Origin: Allobogoriella alba
GTDB lineage: Bacteria > Actinomycetota > Actinomycetes > Actinomycetales > Actinomycetaceae
Assembly (NCBI RefSeq): GCF_042665525.1
Contig: NZ_JBHTCQ010000004.1
Span: 248,001-312,000 of the forward strand
Direction of reading: 5' to 3'
DNA length: 64,000 nt
This document shows positions 1-8,278 of this stretch, one piece after another. Within the stretch, counting starts at the first letter, position 1. The number at the start of each line of letters is the position of its first letter. Position numbers and translations under genes: made by a program. The notes under the pieces were generated by a model. It saw nothing but the letters and a program-made list of their open reading frames with translations. It was not told where the DNA came from and made no database searches.

Positions 1-1
1 G

Positions 2-148
2 CTCATCCCAGGCTCCCATCCGGACACCGTCGTCTGGATCAACCTAGCCGACGCATCTCACTGGACGTATGCTCATGCCCCGCACGACCCGCCCGTGGCG
101 CGCGTCACTGTTCCAATATCTCAGATCCGAGATACCCTGCTGCGGTGA
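2..148 (+). CDS. Possible 3' end of an upstream gene cut by the window edge
   Basis: One frame is open from base 2 to a TGA at 146-148, giving about 48 residues, and this stop overlaps the GTG start at 145 of the next gene in the GTGA arrangement typical of coupled genes here. Against it, about 15 of 48 codons end in A or T, far more than in the neighbouring genes, so the frame could be open by chance or belong to a recently acquired gene. No family was recognised. Confidence 0.3.
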   Translation, partial: LIPGSHPDTVVWINLADASHWTYAHAPHDPPVARVTVPISQIRDTLLR

Positions 149-1683
149 CTGCGACTGACGAGACCACCACCCTCGCCGAGATCGGCTCCCTCATCCGCGG
201 CGCCCGGCAGAGCAAGGGGATCACCCAGAGCCAGCTGGCGGAGCGCCTCAGCACCAGCCAGAGCGCCATCGCTCGCATCGAGAGCGGCAGCCAGAACCTC
301 TCCGTCGAGCTGCTCTCGCGCATCAACCGCGCGCTCGAGGCGGACCTGCTCTCCATCGGGACGCCGCGCGCCCAGCACCTCCGAGTCACCGGCGGCCACC
401 AGCTCGCCGGGACCATCACCGTCAACTCCTCCAAGAACGGCGCCGTCGCTCTGCTGTGCGCGTCCCTGCTCAACCGGGGACGGACCACCCTGCGGGGCGT
501 GGCCCGCATCGTCGAGGTCGACCGGATCGTCGCGGTCCTCCGCTCGATCGGCGTCCGGGCCACCTGGTCCGCCGACGGCAAGGACCTCGAGATCGTCCCG
601 CCCGCGAACCTCGACCTCGACGCGATCGACGACGACGCGGCCCGCCGCACCCGCTCCATCATCATGTTCCTCGGCCCGCTGCTCGGCCGCGAGCAGCAGT
701 TCCAGCTCCCGTACGCCGGGGGCTGCGACCTGGGCACCCGGACCGTCGAGCCGCACATGGTCGCACTGCGTCCCTTCGGGCTCGACGTCGTCGCCACCGG
801 CGGGCGCTACCACGCCACCGTGAAGGCCGACCGGCCGGACGAGCTCTCCGTGGTCCTCACCGAGCGCGGCGACACCGTCACGGAGAACGCCCTCATGGCC
901 GCGGCGCACCACCCCGGGGTCACCACGATCCGCAACGCCAGCCCGAACTACATGGTCCAGGACCTGTGCTTCTACCTGGAGCTGCTCGGAGTCCGCGTCG
1001 AGGGCATCGGGACCACCACCTTGCGGGTCCACGGCCTCGAGGACATCGCCGCCGACGTCGAGTACGCCCCGGCCGAGGACCCGGTCGAGGCGATGAGCCT
1101 GCTCACCGCCGGGATCGTGACCCACTCGGAGATCACCGTGGCCCGCGTACCGATCGAGTTCATGGAGATCGAGCTCGCGACCCTCTCGGAGATGGGCCTG
1201 CGCTACACCCTCTCCCCCGAGTACCCGGCGGCGAACGGCCGGACCCGGCTGGTGGACGTCACCGTCCACCCGAGCGACCTGAAGGCCCCGATCGACAAGA
1301 TCCACCCGATGCCGTTCCCGGGCCTCAACATCGACAACCTGCCGTTCTTCGCGGTGATCGCCGCCTCCGCCGAGGGGCACACGCTCATCCACGACTGGGT
1401 CTACGACAGCCGCGCGATCCACCTGACGGACCTGACCCGGCTGGGTGCCGACGTCCGCATGCTCGACCCGCACCGTCTCGACATCACCGGCCCGACCCAC
1501 TGGTCCGGCGCCGAGATCAGCTGCCCGCCCGCACTGCGGCCCGCCGTGGTGATCCTGCTGGCGATGCTCGCCGCCAAGGGCACCTCGGTGCTGCGCGGCG
1601 TGGACATCATCGCCCGGGGCTACGAGCAGCTGCAGGAGCGGCTCATCGAGCTCGGGGCACAGATCGAGACCTTCCGGGACTGA
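145..1683 (+). CDS. HTH-domain/UDP-N-acetylglucosamine 1-carboxyvinyltransferase-like (MurA-like) fusion protein
   Basis: The 512-residue protein joins an XRE-type helix-turn-helix (about residues 11-65) to an EPSP/MurA-type fold (about 75-512). MurA transfers enolpyruvate from PEP to UDP-GlcNAc at the first committed step of peptidoglycan synthesis. MurA marks are visible: SSKNG (Lys97, Asn98), Arg170, the active-site loop GGCDLGTRTVEPH with Cys194, and a C-terminal ARGYEQL segment. The loop carrying E. coli Asp305 is not conserved in form (FPGLNIDNLPFF instead of FPTDMQAQF), so enolpyruvyl transfer is not certain. This fused form is known in actinobacteria as a second, non-canonical MurA. 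It may act as a regulator sensing a cell-wall precursor, as an enzyme, or as both. GTG start; it overlaps a possible upstream frame. Confidence 0.85.
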   Translation: MTATDETTTLAEIGSLIRGARQSKGITQSQLAERLSTSQSAIARIESGSQNLSVELLSRINRALEADLLSIGTPRAQHLRVTGGHQLAGTITVNSSKNGAVALLCASLLNRGRTTLRGVARIVEVDRIVAVLRSIGVRATWSADGKDLEIVPPANLDLDAIDDDAARRTRSIIMFLGPLLGREQQFQLPYAGGCDLGTRTVEPHMVALRPFGLDVVATGGRYHATVKADRPDELSVVLTERGDTVTENALMAAAHHPGVTTIRNASPNYMVQDLCFYLELLGVRVEGIGTTTLRVHGLEDIAADVEYAPAEDPVEAMSLLTAGIVTHSEITVARVPIEFMEIELATLSEMGLRYTLSPEYPAANGRTRLVDVTVHPSDLKAPIDKIHPMPFPGLNIDNLPFFAVIAASAEGHTLIHDWVYDSRAIHLTDLTRLGADVRMLDPHRLDITGPTHWSGAEISCPPALRPAVVILLAMLAAKGTSVLRGVDIIARGYEQLQERLIELGAQIETFRD

Positions 1684-1725
1684 CGTGCGCCCGGAGGTCG
1701 CTCCGATCGCCGGACCGCGAGGCCA

Positions 1726-2802
1726 TCAGGCACGGCCGCGGGCGACCGGCTTCAGCACCGCTCCGGTCCGCCGCGGTCCGGAGGTGCTGTCCCGGACCAC
1801 GAGGCGGGCAGGCAGGTGCCGGTGCGGCGTCTTCAGCTCGCGGCCGGCGAGCATCTCGATGAGCAGCTGCACAGCGCCCGTACCGATGTCGTGCAGCGGC
1901 TGCGCCACGGTGGTCAACGGCGGCGTCGACGCGGCCGTCTCAGGGACGTTGTCGAACCCGACCACCGACAGATCCTGAGGTACCCGCAGGCCGAGATCAC
2001 GTGCCACCTCGATGGTGCGAAGTGCGGACAGGTCGTTCGCCGCGAAGATCGCGGTCGGCGGCTCCGACAGAGCCAGCAGCTCGCGGACGGCGCCGTCCGT
2101 CGGCTCGGGCCGGTACCCCCCGTCGCGCACCAGATCGGGGTCGAAGGCGATCCCGGCTCCCTCGAGGGCCTCGCGATAGCCCCGCTCGCGCTGATGCGCC
2201 GACGCCAGGTCGACCCTGCCCCGTAGGTGCCCGATGCGACGGTGCCCCAGCCCGAGCAGGTGGTCGGTCGCGGCGCGTGCACCGCCCACGTTGTCCGAGT
2301 CGATCGTCGCGGTCTCCGCCGGACCGGTGTGCTGATCGATCGCCACCACCGGCACCGGCGTCGCAGGCACCTGGACGGTGGGCGTGACGATGATCGCGCC
2401 GTCAATGAGAGTGCCCGCAAGGCGGGCCAGCGAGCGCCGCTCCCATCCGGCACCTTCGGGGTCCCCGACCATCGCCGAGTAGGCGAGCAGACCGTAGCCG
2501 GTCCCGGACAGGGCCTGCGAGACCCCCTTGAGCACCTCGGTGGAGAACGGCTCGAACTCGGCGACGAGCACACCGATGACGTCCGTACGCCCTCGGCGCA
2601 GCGAGGTGGCCACCAGCGAGGACTCGTAGCCGAGCTGCTCGATGACGTCACGGACCCGGGCGGTCGTCGCCTCCGCCACGCCGTGGCGGTTGTTGATGAC
2701 CTTCGAGACGGTGGCCACGGACACCCCGGCGGTACGGGCGACGTCACCGATGGTGACGCGCCCTGCCCGCCGCTCTCCCCAGGTGCCGTTCTCCCAAGTC
2801 AC
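1726..2802 (-). CDS. LacI-family transcriptional repressor
   Basis: This 358-residue protein has a LacI helix-turn-helix near the N terminus (IGDVARTAGVSVATVSKVIN, about residues 17-36), followed by the hinge and a periplasmic-binding-protein-like effector domain (from about 75). The effector domain includes the typical IFAANDLSALR and VVGFDNVPE segments. It is divergent from the sugar ABC genes starting at 2945, and a perfect 20-bp palindrome with a central CG lies between them. The simple reading is local, sugar-relieved repression of the importer and possibly of itself. The ligand cannot be named from sequence. GTG start; about 15 residues precede the usual LacI N terminus. Confidence 0.93.
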   Translation of the reverse strand: MTWENGTWGERRAGRVTIGDVARTAGVSVATVSKVINNRHGVAEATTARVRDVIEQLGYESSLVATSLRRGRTDVIGVLVAEFEPFSTEVLKGVSQALSGTGYGLLAYSAMVGDPEGAGWERRSLARLAGTLIDGAIIVTPTVQVPATPVPVVAIDQHTGPAETATIDSDNVGGARAATDHLLGLGHRRIGHLRGRVDLASAHQRERGYREALEGAGIAFDPDLVRDGGYRPEPTDGAVRELLALSEPPTAIFAANDLSALRTIEVARDLGLRVPQDLSVVGFDNVPETAASTPPLTTVAQPLHDIGTGAVQLLIEMLAGRELKTPHRHLPARLVVRDSTSGPRRTGAVLKPVARGRA

Positions 2803-2861
2803 CGCCCGACCGTATCGCCCCCGACGAGGCGGCTGTCAGTACGGGTCGAAGGCCGTGTCTA

Positions 2862-2881
2862 AATCGTTATCGATAACGATT
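2862..2881. promoter_or_regulatory. LacI-family operator, perfect 20-bp palindrome
   Basis: The sequence AATCGTTATCGATAACGATT is its own reverse complement, with the central CpG typical of LacI-family operators. It lies 60 bases from the repressor start and 63 bases before the binding-protein start, in an otherwise featureless intergenic region, so it can govern both divergent promoters. Binding by the adjacent LacI protein is inference. Confidence 0.88.
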
Positions 2882-2944
2882 GACACGACCCTTCGGATCC
2901 TGTGAAGTTGCTGCGTTCCAACTCGATGACGAAGGGGCCTCGCG

Positions 2945-4243
2945 ATGACCACGAAGCGTCACACGGCAGTGGCGGTGATCGGCACAGGACTCGCGCTCCT
3001 GCTGACCGCGTGCAGCGGCGGCTCGCAGGCAGGTGGCGGTGGCGGAGGCGGCGACGGCGACGTCACCATGAGCTTCTGGCACAACTCGACGACCGGACCC
3101 GGTCAGGCGTACTGGGAGGAGACGGTCGCCGCCTTCGAGGAGGCGAACCCGGGTGTCACCATCGAGATCCAGTCCATCCAGAACGAGGACATGGACGGCC
3201 GGTTGCAGACCGCGCTGAACTCCGGCGACGCGCCGGACATCTTCATGGCACGCGGCGGCGGCAAGCTGGCCGACGTCGTGGAGGCGGGGCAGGCGCAGGA
3301 CCTCACCGAGCTGGTCGACCCCGAGGTCGAGGAGGCGATCGGCCCGTCGATCAGCGCGTTCAGCATCGACGGCAGCGTCTACGGCATGCCCACCTCCGTG
3401 CTGCCCGGCGGGATCTTCTACAGCCAGGAGCTGTTCGCCGACGCGGGCATCGAGTCCACGCCCACCACCATGGACGAGCTGGTCGAGGCGGTCGACGCGG
3501 TCCGGGAGACCGGGGTCGCACCGATCGCCCTGGGCGCGATGGACGCCTGGCCGGCGGCCCACTGGTACTACTTCTTCGCGCTGCGCCTGTGCTCGGAGGA
3601 GACGGTGAACGCCGCGGCCGAGAGCCGCACGTTCGACGACGAGTGCTGGGTGGCAGCGGCCGAGGAGCTCGCGGCCTTCGCCGCCGAGGAGCCCTTCAAC
3701 GAGGGGTTCCTCACCACCTCCGCCCAGCAGGGCGCGAGCTCGTCGGCGGGCCTGCTGGCCAACCACCAGGCCTCGATGGAGCTCATGGGTGCGTGGAACC
3801 CGGGCGTCATCGCCGGCCTGACGCCGGACGAGCAGCCGCTGGCGGACCTCGGCTGGTTCCCGTTCCCGGCCGTCGAGGGCGGCGCCGGTGACCCGGCCGC
3901 GATGATGGGCGGGGTCGACGGCTACTCCTGCTTCGTCGAGGCACCGCCGGAGTGCGCCGAGTTCCTCAACTTCTTCATGCAGCAGGAGCACCAGGAGGCC
4001 TACGCCGAGGCGTTCGTGACCATCCCGGCGAACGTCGACGCGCAGAGTGCCGTCACCGACCCGGCCCTGCAGGACATCCTCGCCAGCTACAACGAGGCGC
4101 CGTACGTCAGCGTGTGGCTGGACACGATGTACGGGCAGAACGTGGGCAACGCGTTGAACCAGGCGATCGTGGACCTGCTGGCCGGGAACACCGACCCGGC
4201 GGGCGTGGTCCAGGCCGTGAACGACGCTGCCGCCCGGGGCTGA
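2945..4243 (+). CDS. Sugar ABC transporter substrate-binding lipoprotein (family 1)
   Basis: This 432-residue extracellular solute-binding protein has a lipoprotein signal peptide ending in LLTAC, so Cys23 would be lipidated after cleavage, followed by a Gly/Ser-rich linker. The mature part has the family-1 pattern (SFWHNSTTGPGQAYWEE, later a DIFMARGGG segment) seen in CUT1 carbohydrate importers. It is the first gene of a three-gene operon with two permeases at 4248 and 5228. Start ATG with AAGGGG upstream. No ATPase gene is present, which is common for CUT1 systems that share one MsmK/UgpC-type ATPase. The substrate is unknown. Confidence 0.93.
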   Translation: MTTKRHTAVAVIGTGLALLLTACSGGSQAGGGGGGGDGDVTMSFWHNSTTGPGQAYWEETVAAFEEANPGVTIEIQSIQNEDMDGRLQTALNSGDAPDIFMARGGGKLADVVEAGQAQDLTELVDPEVEEAIGPSISAFSIDGSVYGMPTSVLPGGIFYSQELFADAGIESTPTTMDELVEAVDAVRETGVAPIALGAMDAWPAAHWYYFFALRLCSEETVNAAAESRTFDDECWVAAAEELAAFAAEEPFNEGFLTTSAQQGASSSAGLLANHQASMELMGAWNPGVIAGLTPDEQPLADLGWFPFPAVEGGAGDPAAMMGGVDGYSCFVEAPPECAEFLNFFMQQEHQEAYAEAFVTIPANVDAQSAVTDPALQDILASYNEAPYVSVWLDTMYGQNVGNALNQAIVDLLAGNTDPAGVVQAVNDAAARG

Positions 4244-4247
4244 GGCG

Positions 4248-5231
4248 TTGGCTGTCGCTCCCGGGGCGGTCGCGTCCCGCGCGCCGGCACCGCCGTCCGT
4301 GGCGGGACCGTCCCGGTCCCGTCACGGACGGTGGCGGACGCGCGGTGAGATCGCCCTGCTGGCCGGCCCGGCGGCCATCGTCTTCGTCACGTTCGTCATC
4401 TTCCCGGTGGCGATGGCCGCGTACTACGGGTTCTTCCAATGGAGCGGCTACGGGCCCCCGACGGAGTTCGTCGGCCTGCAGAACTACGTCCTCATCCTCA
4501 CCGACCCGGACTTCCACGACGCCCTGCGGCACAACGGCTTCCTGGTGGTGATGTCGCTGGTCGCGCAGGGTCCGGCCGCGCTGGCGATCGCCCTGCTGCT
4601 GAACCAGCGGATCCGCGCGCGATCCCTCATCCGGGTGCTGATCTTCGTCCCCTACGTCCTCTCCGAGGTCGTGGTCGGCACGGGGTTCAACCTCATGCTC
4701 CAGACCACCGGCGCTGTCAACAGCCTGCTCGGCAAGATGGGTCTGGACGCGCTGCGGGTGGACTGGCTGGCGAACCCGGACGTGGCGATCTGGACGCTGC
4801 TTGCGATCATCTCCTGGAAGTACGTCGGCTTCGCCGTCATCCTCTTCCTGGCCGGCCTGCAGTCGATCCCCGAGGAGCTCTTCGAGGCCGCCGCCATCGA
4901 CGGCGCCTCGTACTGGCAGATCCAGCGGCGCATCACCCTGCCGCTGCTCGGGCCGACGATCCGCATCTGGGCGTTCCTGTCCATCATCGGCTCGCTCCAG
5001 CTCTTCGACCTCGTCTACATCGTCTGGGGCCAGTACGTCGGCGCGACGGTCGGGACGTCGACGATGGCCACCTACATGGTGACCGAGGGGCGCAACGCGG
5101 GGAGCTACGGCTACGGCAACGCGGTCGCCGTCGTGCTCTTCCTCATCTGCCTCGTCGTCGCCCTCCTGTACCAGCGCGCGGTCCTGCGCCGTGACACCGC
5201 GGGCGCCCTGACCGGAGGGACGAGGCGATGA
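4248..5231 (+). CDS. Sugar ABC transporter permease (MalF/UgpA type)
   Basis: A 327-residue integral membrane protein with about six transmembrane helices after a basic, Ala/Pro-rich cytoplasmic N terminus. The EAA loop that contacts the ATPase is clear (EELFEAAAIDGASYWQIQRR). Upstream helices contain LIRVLIFVPYVLSE, typical of CUT1 permeases. The TTG start at 4248 is 4 bases after the binding-protein stop with only a GAGG nearby; a start some codons further in is possible. It overlaps the next permease by 4 bases (ATGA at 5228), indicating translational coupling. Confidence 0.92.
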   Translation: MAVAPGAVASRAPAPPSVAGPSRSRHGRWRTRGEIALLAGPAAIVFVTFVIFPVAMAAYYGFFQWSGYGPPTEFVGLQNYVLILTDPDFHDALRHNGFLVVMSLVAQGPAALAIALLLNQRIRARSLIRVLIFVPYVLSEVVVGTGFNLMLQTTGAVNSLLGKMGLDALRVDWLANPDVAIWTLLAIISWKYVGFAVILFLAGLQSIPEELFEAAAIDGASYWQIQRRITLPLLGPTIRIWAFLSIIGSLQLFDLVYIVWGQYVGATVGTSTMATYMVTEGRNAGSYGYGNAVAVVLFLICLVVALLYQRAVLRRDTAGALTGGTRR

Positions 5232-6055
5232 CCGGCTCGCGCGCGCTGAGCAGGCTGGCGACCTACCTCGTCGCCTTCGCCTTCGTCGGGATCTGCCTCG
5301 TCCCGGTGCTGTACGTCATCGTGGGTGGGTTCCGCACGAACTCCCAGATCACCGCCGACCCTTCGGGGTTGCCGAGCCCGTGGGTGGTGGCGAACTACCT
5401 CGACGTGCTCGCCGAGGGCACGTTCTGGCGACAGGTCGGCAACTCGACGGTCGTCGGGCTGGCCACCACCGTCGGCGTGGTCGCGCTCGGCCTGATGGCG
5501 AGCTTCGCCATCGCCCGCTACGACTTCCGCGGCCGCGACGCCCTCTTCGCGCTCTTCGCCACGGGATTGATGTTCCCGCTGACCGTCGCGATCACCCCGC
5601 TGTACATCCTGATCCGGGACCTCGGGCTGATCAGCTCGCTGGCCGGCATCATCCTGCCGCAGGTCGCCTTCGCCCTGCCGGTGACCATCATCATCCTCGT
5701 GCCGTTTCTCAGGGCGATCCCGGACGAGCTCGAAGAGGCGGCGGCGATCGACGGCGCGAGCCGGCTGGGCTTCTTCTTCCGGATGGTGGTGCCGCTGTCC
5801 CTGCCCGGGGTGATCACCACCGGCATCCTCGCCTTCGTCGCGAGCTGGAACGCGTACCTGCTGCCGCTGTTCATCCTCAACGACGCGGCCAACTACACCC
5901 TGCCCCTGGGGGTGCAGGTCTTCGCCTCGCAGTACTCGGTGGACACCGCCCGCGTGCTGGCGTTCACCGCGCTGTCGATGATCCCGGCGTTGATCTTCTT
6001 CAGCCTGTTCGAGCGCCGGATCGTCGGTGGGCTCACCGGTGCCGTGAAGGGCTGA
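5228..6055 (+). CDS. Sugar ABC transporter permease (MalG/UgpE type)
   Basis: This 275-residue permease has six predicted membrane helices and the EAA motif (ELEEAAAIDGASRLGFFFR). It ends with the VGGLTGAVKG tail common to MalG-type permeases. Its ATG overlaps the stop of the preceding permease in ATGA, so it should be made in equal amount to its partner. It closes the importer operon; the next gene is on the other strand. Confidence 0.93.
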   Translation: MTGSRALSRLATYLVAFAFVGICLVPVLYVIVGGFRTNSQITADPSGLPSPWVVANYLDVLAEGTFWRQVGNSTVVGLATTVGVVALGLMASFAIARYDFRGRDALFALFATGLMFPLTVAITPLYILIRDLGLISSLAGIILPQVAFALPVTIIILVPFLRAIPDELEEAAAIDGASRLGFFFRMVVPLSLPGVITTGILAFVASWNAYLLPLFILNDAANYTLPLGVQVFASQYSVDTARVLAFTALSMIPALIFFSLFERRIVGGLTGAVKG

Positions 6056-6087
6056 GCGTCCCGGCACCCGCGCATCCGCGCCGGCGC

Positions 6088-6828
6088 CTACCGCGCCGCC
6101 GTCACGCGCTCCTGGATCAGCCGGAGCGCCTCCTCCGGCACGCAGGCGAGCGTCTCGACCGGCAGCGCCACCACGGGCGGGCCGTCCGGGCGGCGCAGCA
6201 CGATGTGGTTCCGGAAGAAGCGCGGGATCCGGCCTCCGAGGGGCGTCCACCAGGCTTCGGCGGCGCCCAGCTCGTCCCACCGCGCCCAGTGCCGCGAGCC
6301 CGCCCACATCCAGCCGATCCGGTCGGCGGTGAGCAGCACCGCCCTGGGCCGGCGCGCCCGCGGATGGAGGTTCAGGGCGCCGAGGGCCACCAGCGCCAGC
6401 CCACCCAGCCCGCCCACGACGACGGCGAGCACCCCGGCCGCGGCGTCACCGGAGGTCACCGCCGGGACGCCGAACCAGAACCCTCCCACCGCGGCCAGGG
6501 CGCCGATGCCCACGAGGAGCACGGCGATCCGCATCGGGATTGGCCGCACCGGGATGGCGACCGCGCGTTCACCCTCCACCAGGGCCTCGCCGATCGGTGC
6601 CCTGCCCTCGCGCTGCGGGACGGCGAGCAGGATGATCACGGCGCCGAAGGCGGCGGCGGCCACGGATCCGCGCAGGTCCGCGCCGTCGCTCACGAGCGGC
6701 ACGGCCGCGGCGACGACCCACAGCACGCCGAACAGGCAGAACAGCCAGCGCAGCAGGTTGTTGTCGTTCATGCGCCAGCCCGGTCCGCCGTTCGCGAGGA
6801 CCATCGGCAGGAAGTTCGGATGGATCAC
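6088..6828 (-). CDS. Membrane protein with C-terminal PH-like domain, paralogue of the gene at 7568
   Basis: The protein has 246 residues, or 227 if translation starts at the ATG at 6771. Two N-terminal helices, a basic cytoplasmic stretch (about 90-105), two more helices (about 105-160) and a soluble tail are visible. The tail reads NLHPRARRP, then RWDEL, then FFRNHIVLRRPDG, and matches the tail of the protein at 7568-8278 segment by segment, so the two are paralogues with a DedA gene between them. The tail resembles small bacterial PH-like domains found after membrane helices, but this is a pattern impression only. The function is unknown; a role in membrane or envelope homeostasis would fit the DedA context. 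Confidence 0.75.
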   Translation of the reverse strand: MIHPNFLPMVLANGGPGWRMNDNNLLRWLFCLFGVLWVVAAAVPLVSDGADLRGSVAAAAFGAVIILLAVPQREGRAPIGEALVEGERAVAIPVRPIPMRIAVLLVGIGALAAVGGFWFGVPAVTSGDAAAGVLAVVVGGLGGLALVALGALNLHPRARRPRAVLLTADRIGWMWAGSRHWARWDELGAAEAWWTPLGGRIPRFFRNHIVLRRPDGPPVVALPVETLACVPEEALRLIQERVTAAR

Positions 6829-6834
6829 GAGGAG

Positions 6835-7473
6835 TCATTCTGCCGCGACCTCGCAGCGGTCACGGCGCAGCCTCCGGACCACCAGGATCGCCAGGACCGC
6901 GAGCAGGACCAGCCCGCCGAGCGCGTACCACCCGGCCGCCCCGAGGGCGGCAGCCACCTCGGGGAGGGCGGTCCGGGCCGCCGCGCCGGCGCCGACCCAC
7001 ACCACCGCCCACAGCACCGCCCCGAGCACCGATCCCACGGCGAAGCGGAGGTAGGACAGCCCGCCGGCCCCCGCCGCGGCCGGGACGAGGGTCCGCACCG
7101 CCGGCAGCAGCCTGGACACGACGACGGCCAGTCCCCCGTAGCGCTGCAGCAGCAGGCTCCCCCGGTCCCAGTGACGCAAGCCGACGCGTCGCACCAGCCG
7201 GGAGCGGCGCAGCGACGGCCCGGCCCGGCGACCGATGAGGTACCCCACGTGATCGCCCCCGCTGGCGGCCACCGCGACGACGCCCACGGTCAGGGCCAGC
7301 TCGGTGGGTGTGGCCGTTGCCGCCCCGAGCGTGAGGACCGCCCACTCCCCGGGGAAGACGAACCCCAGCCCGAGCGCGGACTCGGCGAACGCGACGAGGC
7401 CACCCACCGCGAGCAGCACGGGGCCGAACTGCTCGGACAGCTCCGCGATGACGCTCGCGACCCAGGACTCCAT
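6835..7473 (-). CDS. DedA-family membrane protein
   Basis: A 212-residue polytopic protein of the DedA/SNARE-associated family. It has the N-terminal re-entrant region with GLGFVFPGEWAV, the glycine-rich GDHVGYLIGRRAG segment, and the SRLLPAVRTLVPAAAG motif carrying the conserved arginines. DedA proteins act in lipid-carrier or phospholipid flipping and membrane homeostasis. The start of this gene lies 94 bases from the end of one paralogous membrane gene (7568) and its stop lies 6 bases from the start of the other (6828), so all three are on the same strand and probably co-transcribed. Confidence 0.9.
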   Translation of the reverse strand: MESWVASVIAELSEQFGPVLLAVGGLVAFAESALGLGFVFPGEWAVLTLGAATATPTELALTVGVVAVAASGGDHVGYLIGRRAGPSLRRSRLVRRVGLRHWDRGSLLLQRYGGLAVVVSRLLPAVRTLVPAAAGAGGLSYLRFAVGSVLGAVLWAVVWVGAGAAARTALPEVAAALGAAGWYALGGLVLLAVLAILVVRRLRRDRCEVAAE

Positions 7474-7567
7474 GGGTCACCAGCCAACCCGCGGGGAGGC
7501 GCGCGGGGTATCGGGTGCTCCCCTGGTTCGGCCCCCGGGATCACGGCGGGACGGCTCAGGGTCTCGC

Positions 7568-8278
7568 TCAGGTGACGGCTCGCCGGAGCCGCTCCCGTAG
7601 CAGCTCGACGGTCTGTGCGGGGTCGGTCGCCAGCCGCTCGATGGGGATCGTGGCGAGCTCCCCGCCGTCGTGGCCGCGCAGCACGATCACGTTCCGGAAG
7701 AGCGAGGGCCTGCTCCACCACGGCCAGACGCGCCTCCACATCCGTTCGGCGGCGGTGATCTCGTCCCACCGGACCCGCTGCGGGTCGCTGCCCGGGCCCA
7801 GGACCACGGCCTCCCGCGTCAGGACGATCGGCTCGGGCCGCCGGGCGCGCGGGTGCAGGAGGGTCACGCCACCCGCCGCCACCATGACGAGTGCGAAGGG
7901 CAGTCCCCAGAGCTTCCCCCAGTCGCCCTCCAGCAGCATGCCGATCGACGCCACCAGCAGCACCAGTATCGCGACCGACCGAGGGACGGCCACGCCGCGC
8001 CGCGGGACCGCCAGCGCGGTCTCGCCGTCGTGCACGACGTCGCGGGGACTCGCCCGGCCAGGCCGCCTCGGCAGCCCGAGCATGACGAACAGCACGCCGA
8101 TGCCGATGACGAACGCCCCGGCCGCGGGCCTGCCGGCCAGCTCGGAGACCCCGAGTGCGGCCACGGCGACGCCGGCACCGCACGTCGTCAACGGGAACGT
8201 CAGGCTCGCCCTGGTGCGCCACCCGGGGGCGGAGCCGCGCATGGAGCGCGGGAGGTGCTCGTCACCGGCCGCCGGCAT
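7568..8278 (-). CDS. Membrane protein with C-terminal PH-like domain, paralogue of the gene at 6088
   Basis: A 236-residue protein with the same plan as the gene at 6088: two membrane helices, a short basic segment, two more helices, then a soluble tail with LLHPRARRPEP, VRWDEITAAERMW, LFRNVIVLRGHDG and IPIERLA. The tail is more regular than in its paralogue. The ATG at 8278 overlaps the end of the preceding DUF885 gene by 17 bases and has GAGG 5 bases upstream, so the gene may be the last member of the peptide operon transcript. No function can be assigned from sequence. Confidence 0.75.
   Translation of the reverse strand: MPAAGDEHLPRSMRGSAPGWRTRASLTFPLTTCGAGVAVAALGVSELAGRPAAGAFVIGIGVLFVMLGLPRRPGRASPRDVVHDGETALAVPRRGVAVPRSVAILVLLVASIGMLLEGDWGKLWGLPFALVMVAAGGVTLLHPRARRPEPIVLTREAVVLGPGSDPQRVRWDEITAAERMWRRVWPWWSRPSLFRNVIVLRGHDGGELATIPIERLATDPAQTVELLRERLRRAVT

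Noticed and set aside
121..1500. Long minus-strand open frame opposite the HTH-MurA gene
   Set aside because: Its Arg/Gly/Val-rich translation is the usual antisense shadow of a GC-rich gene; the plus strand encodes recognisable domains.
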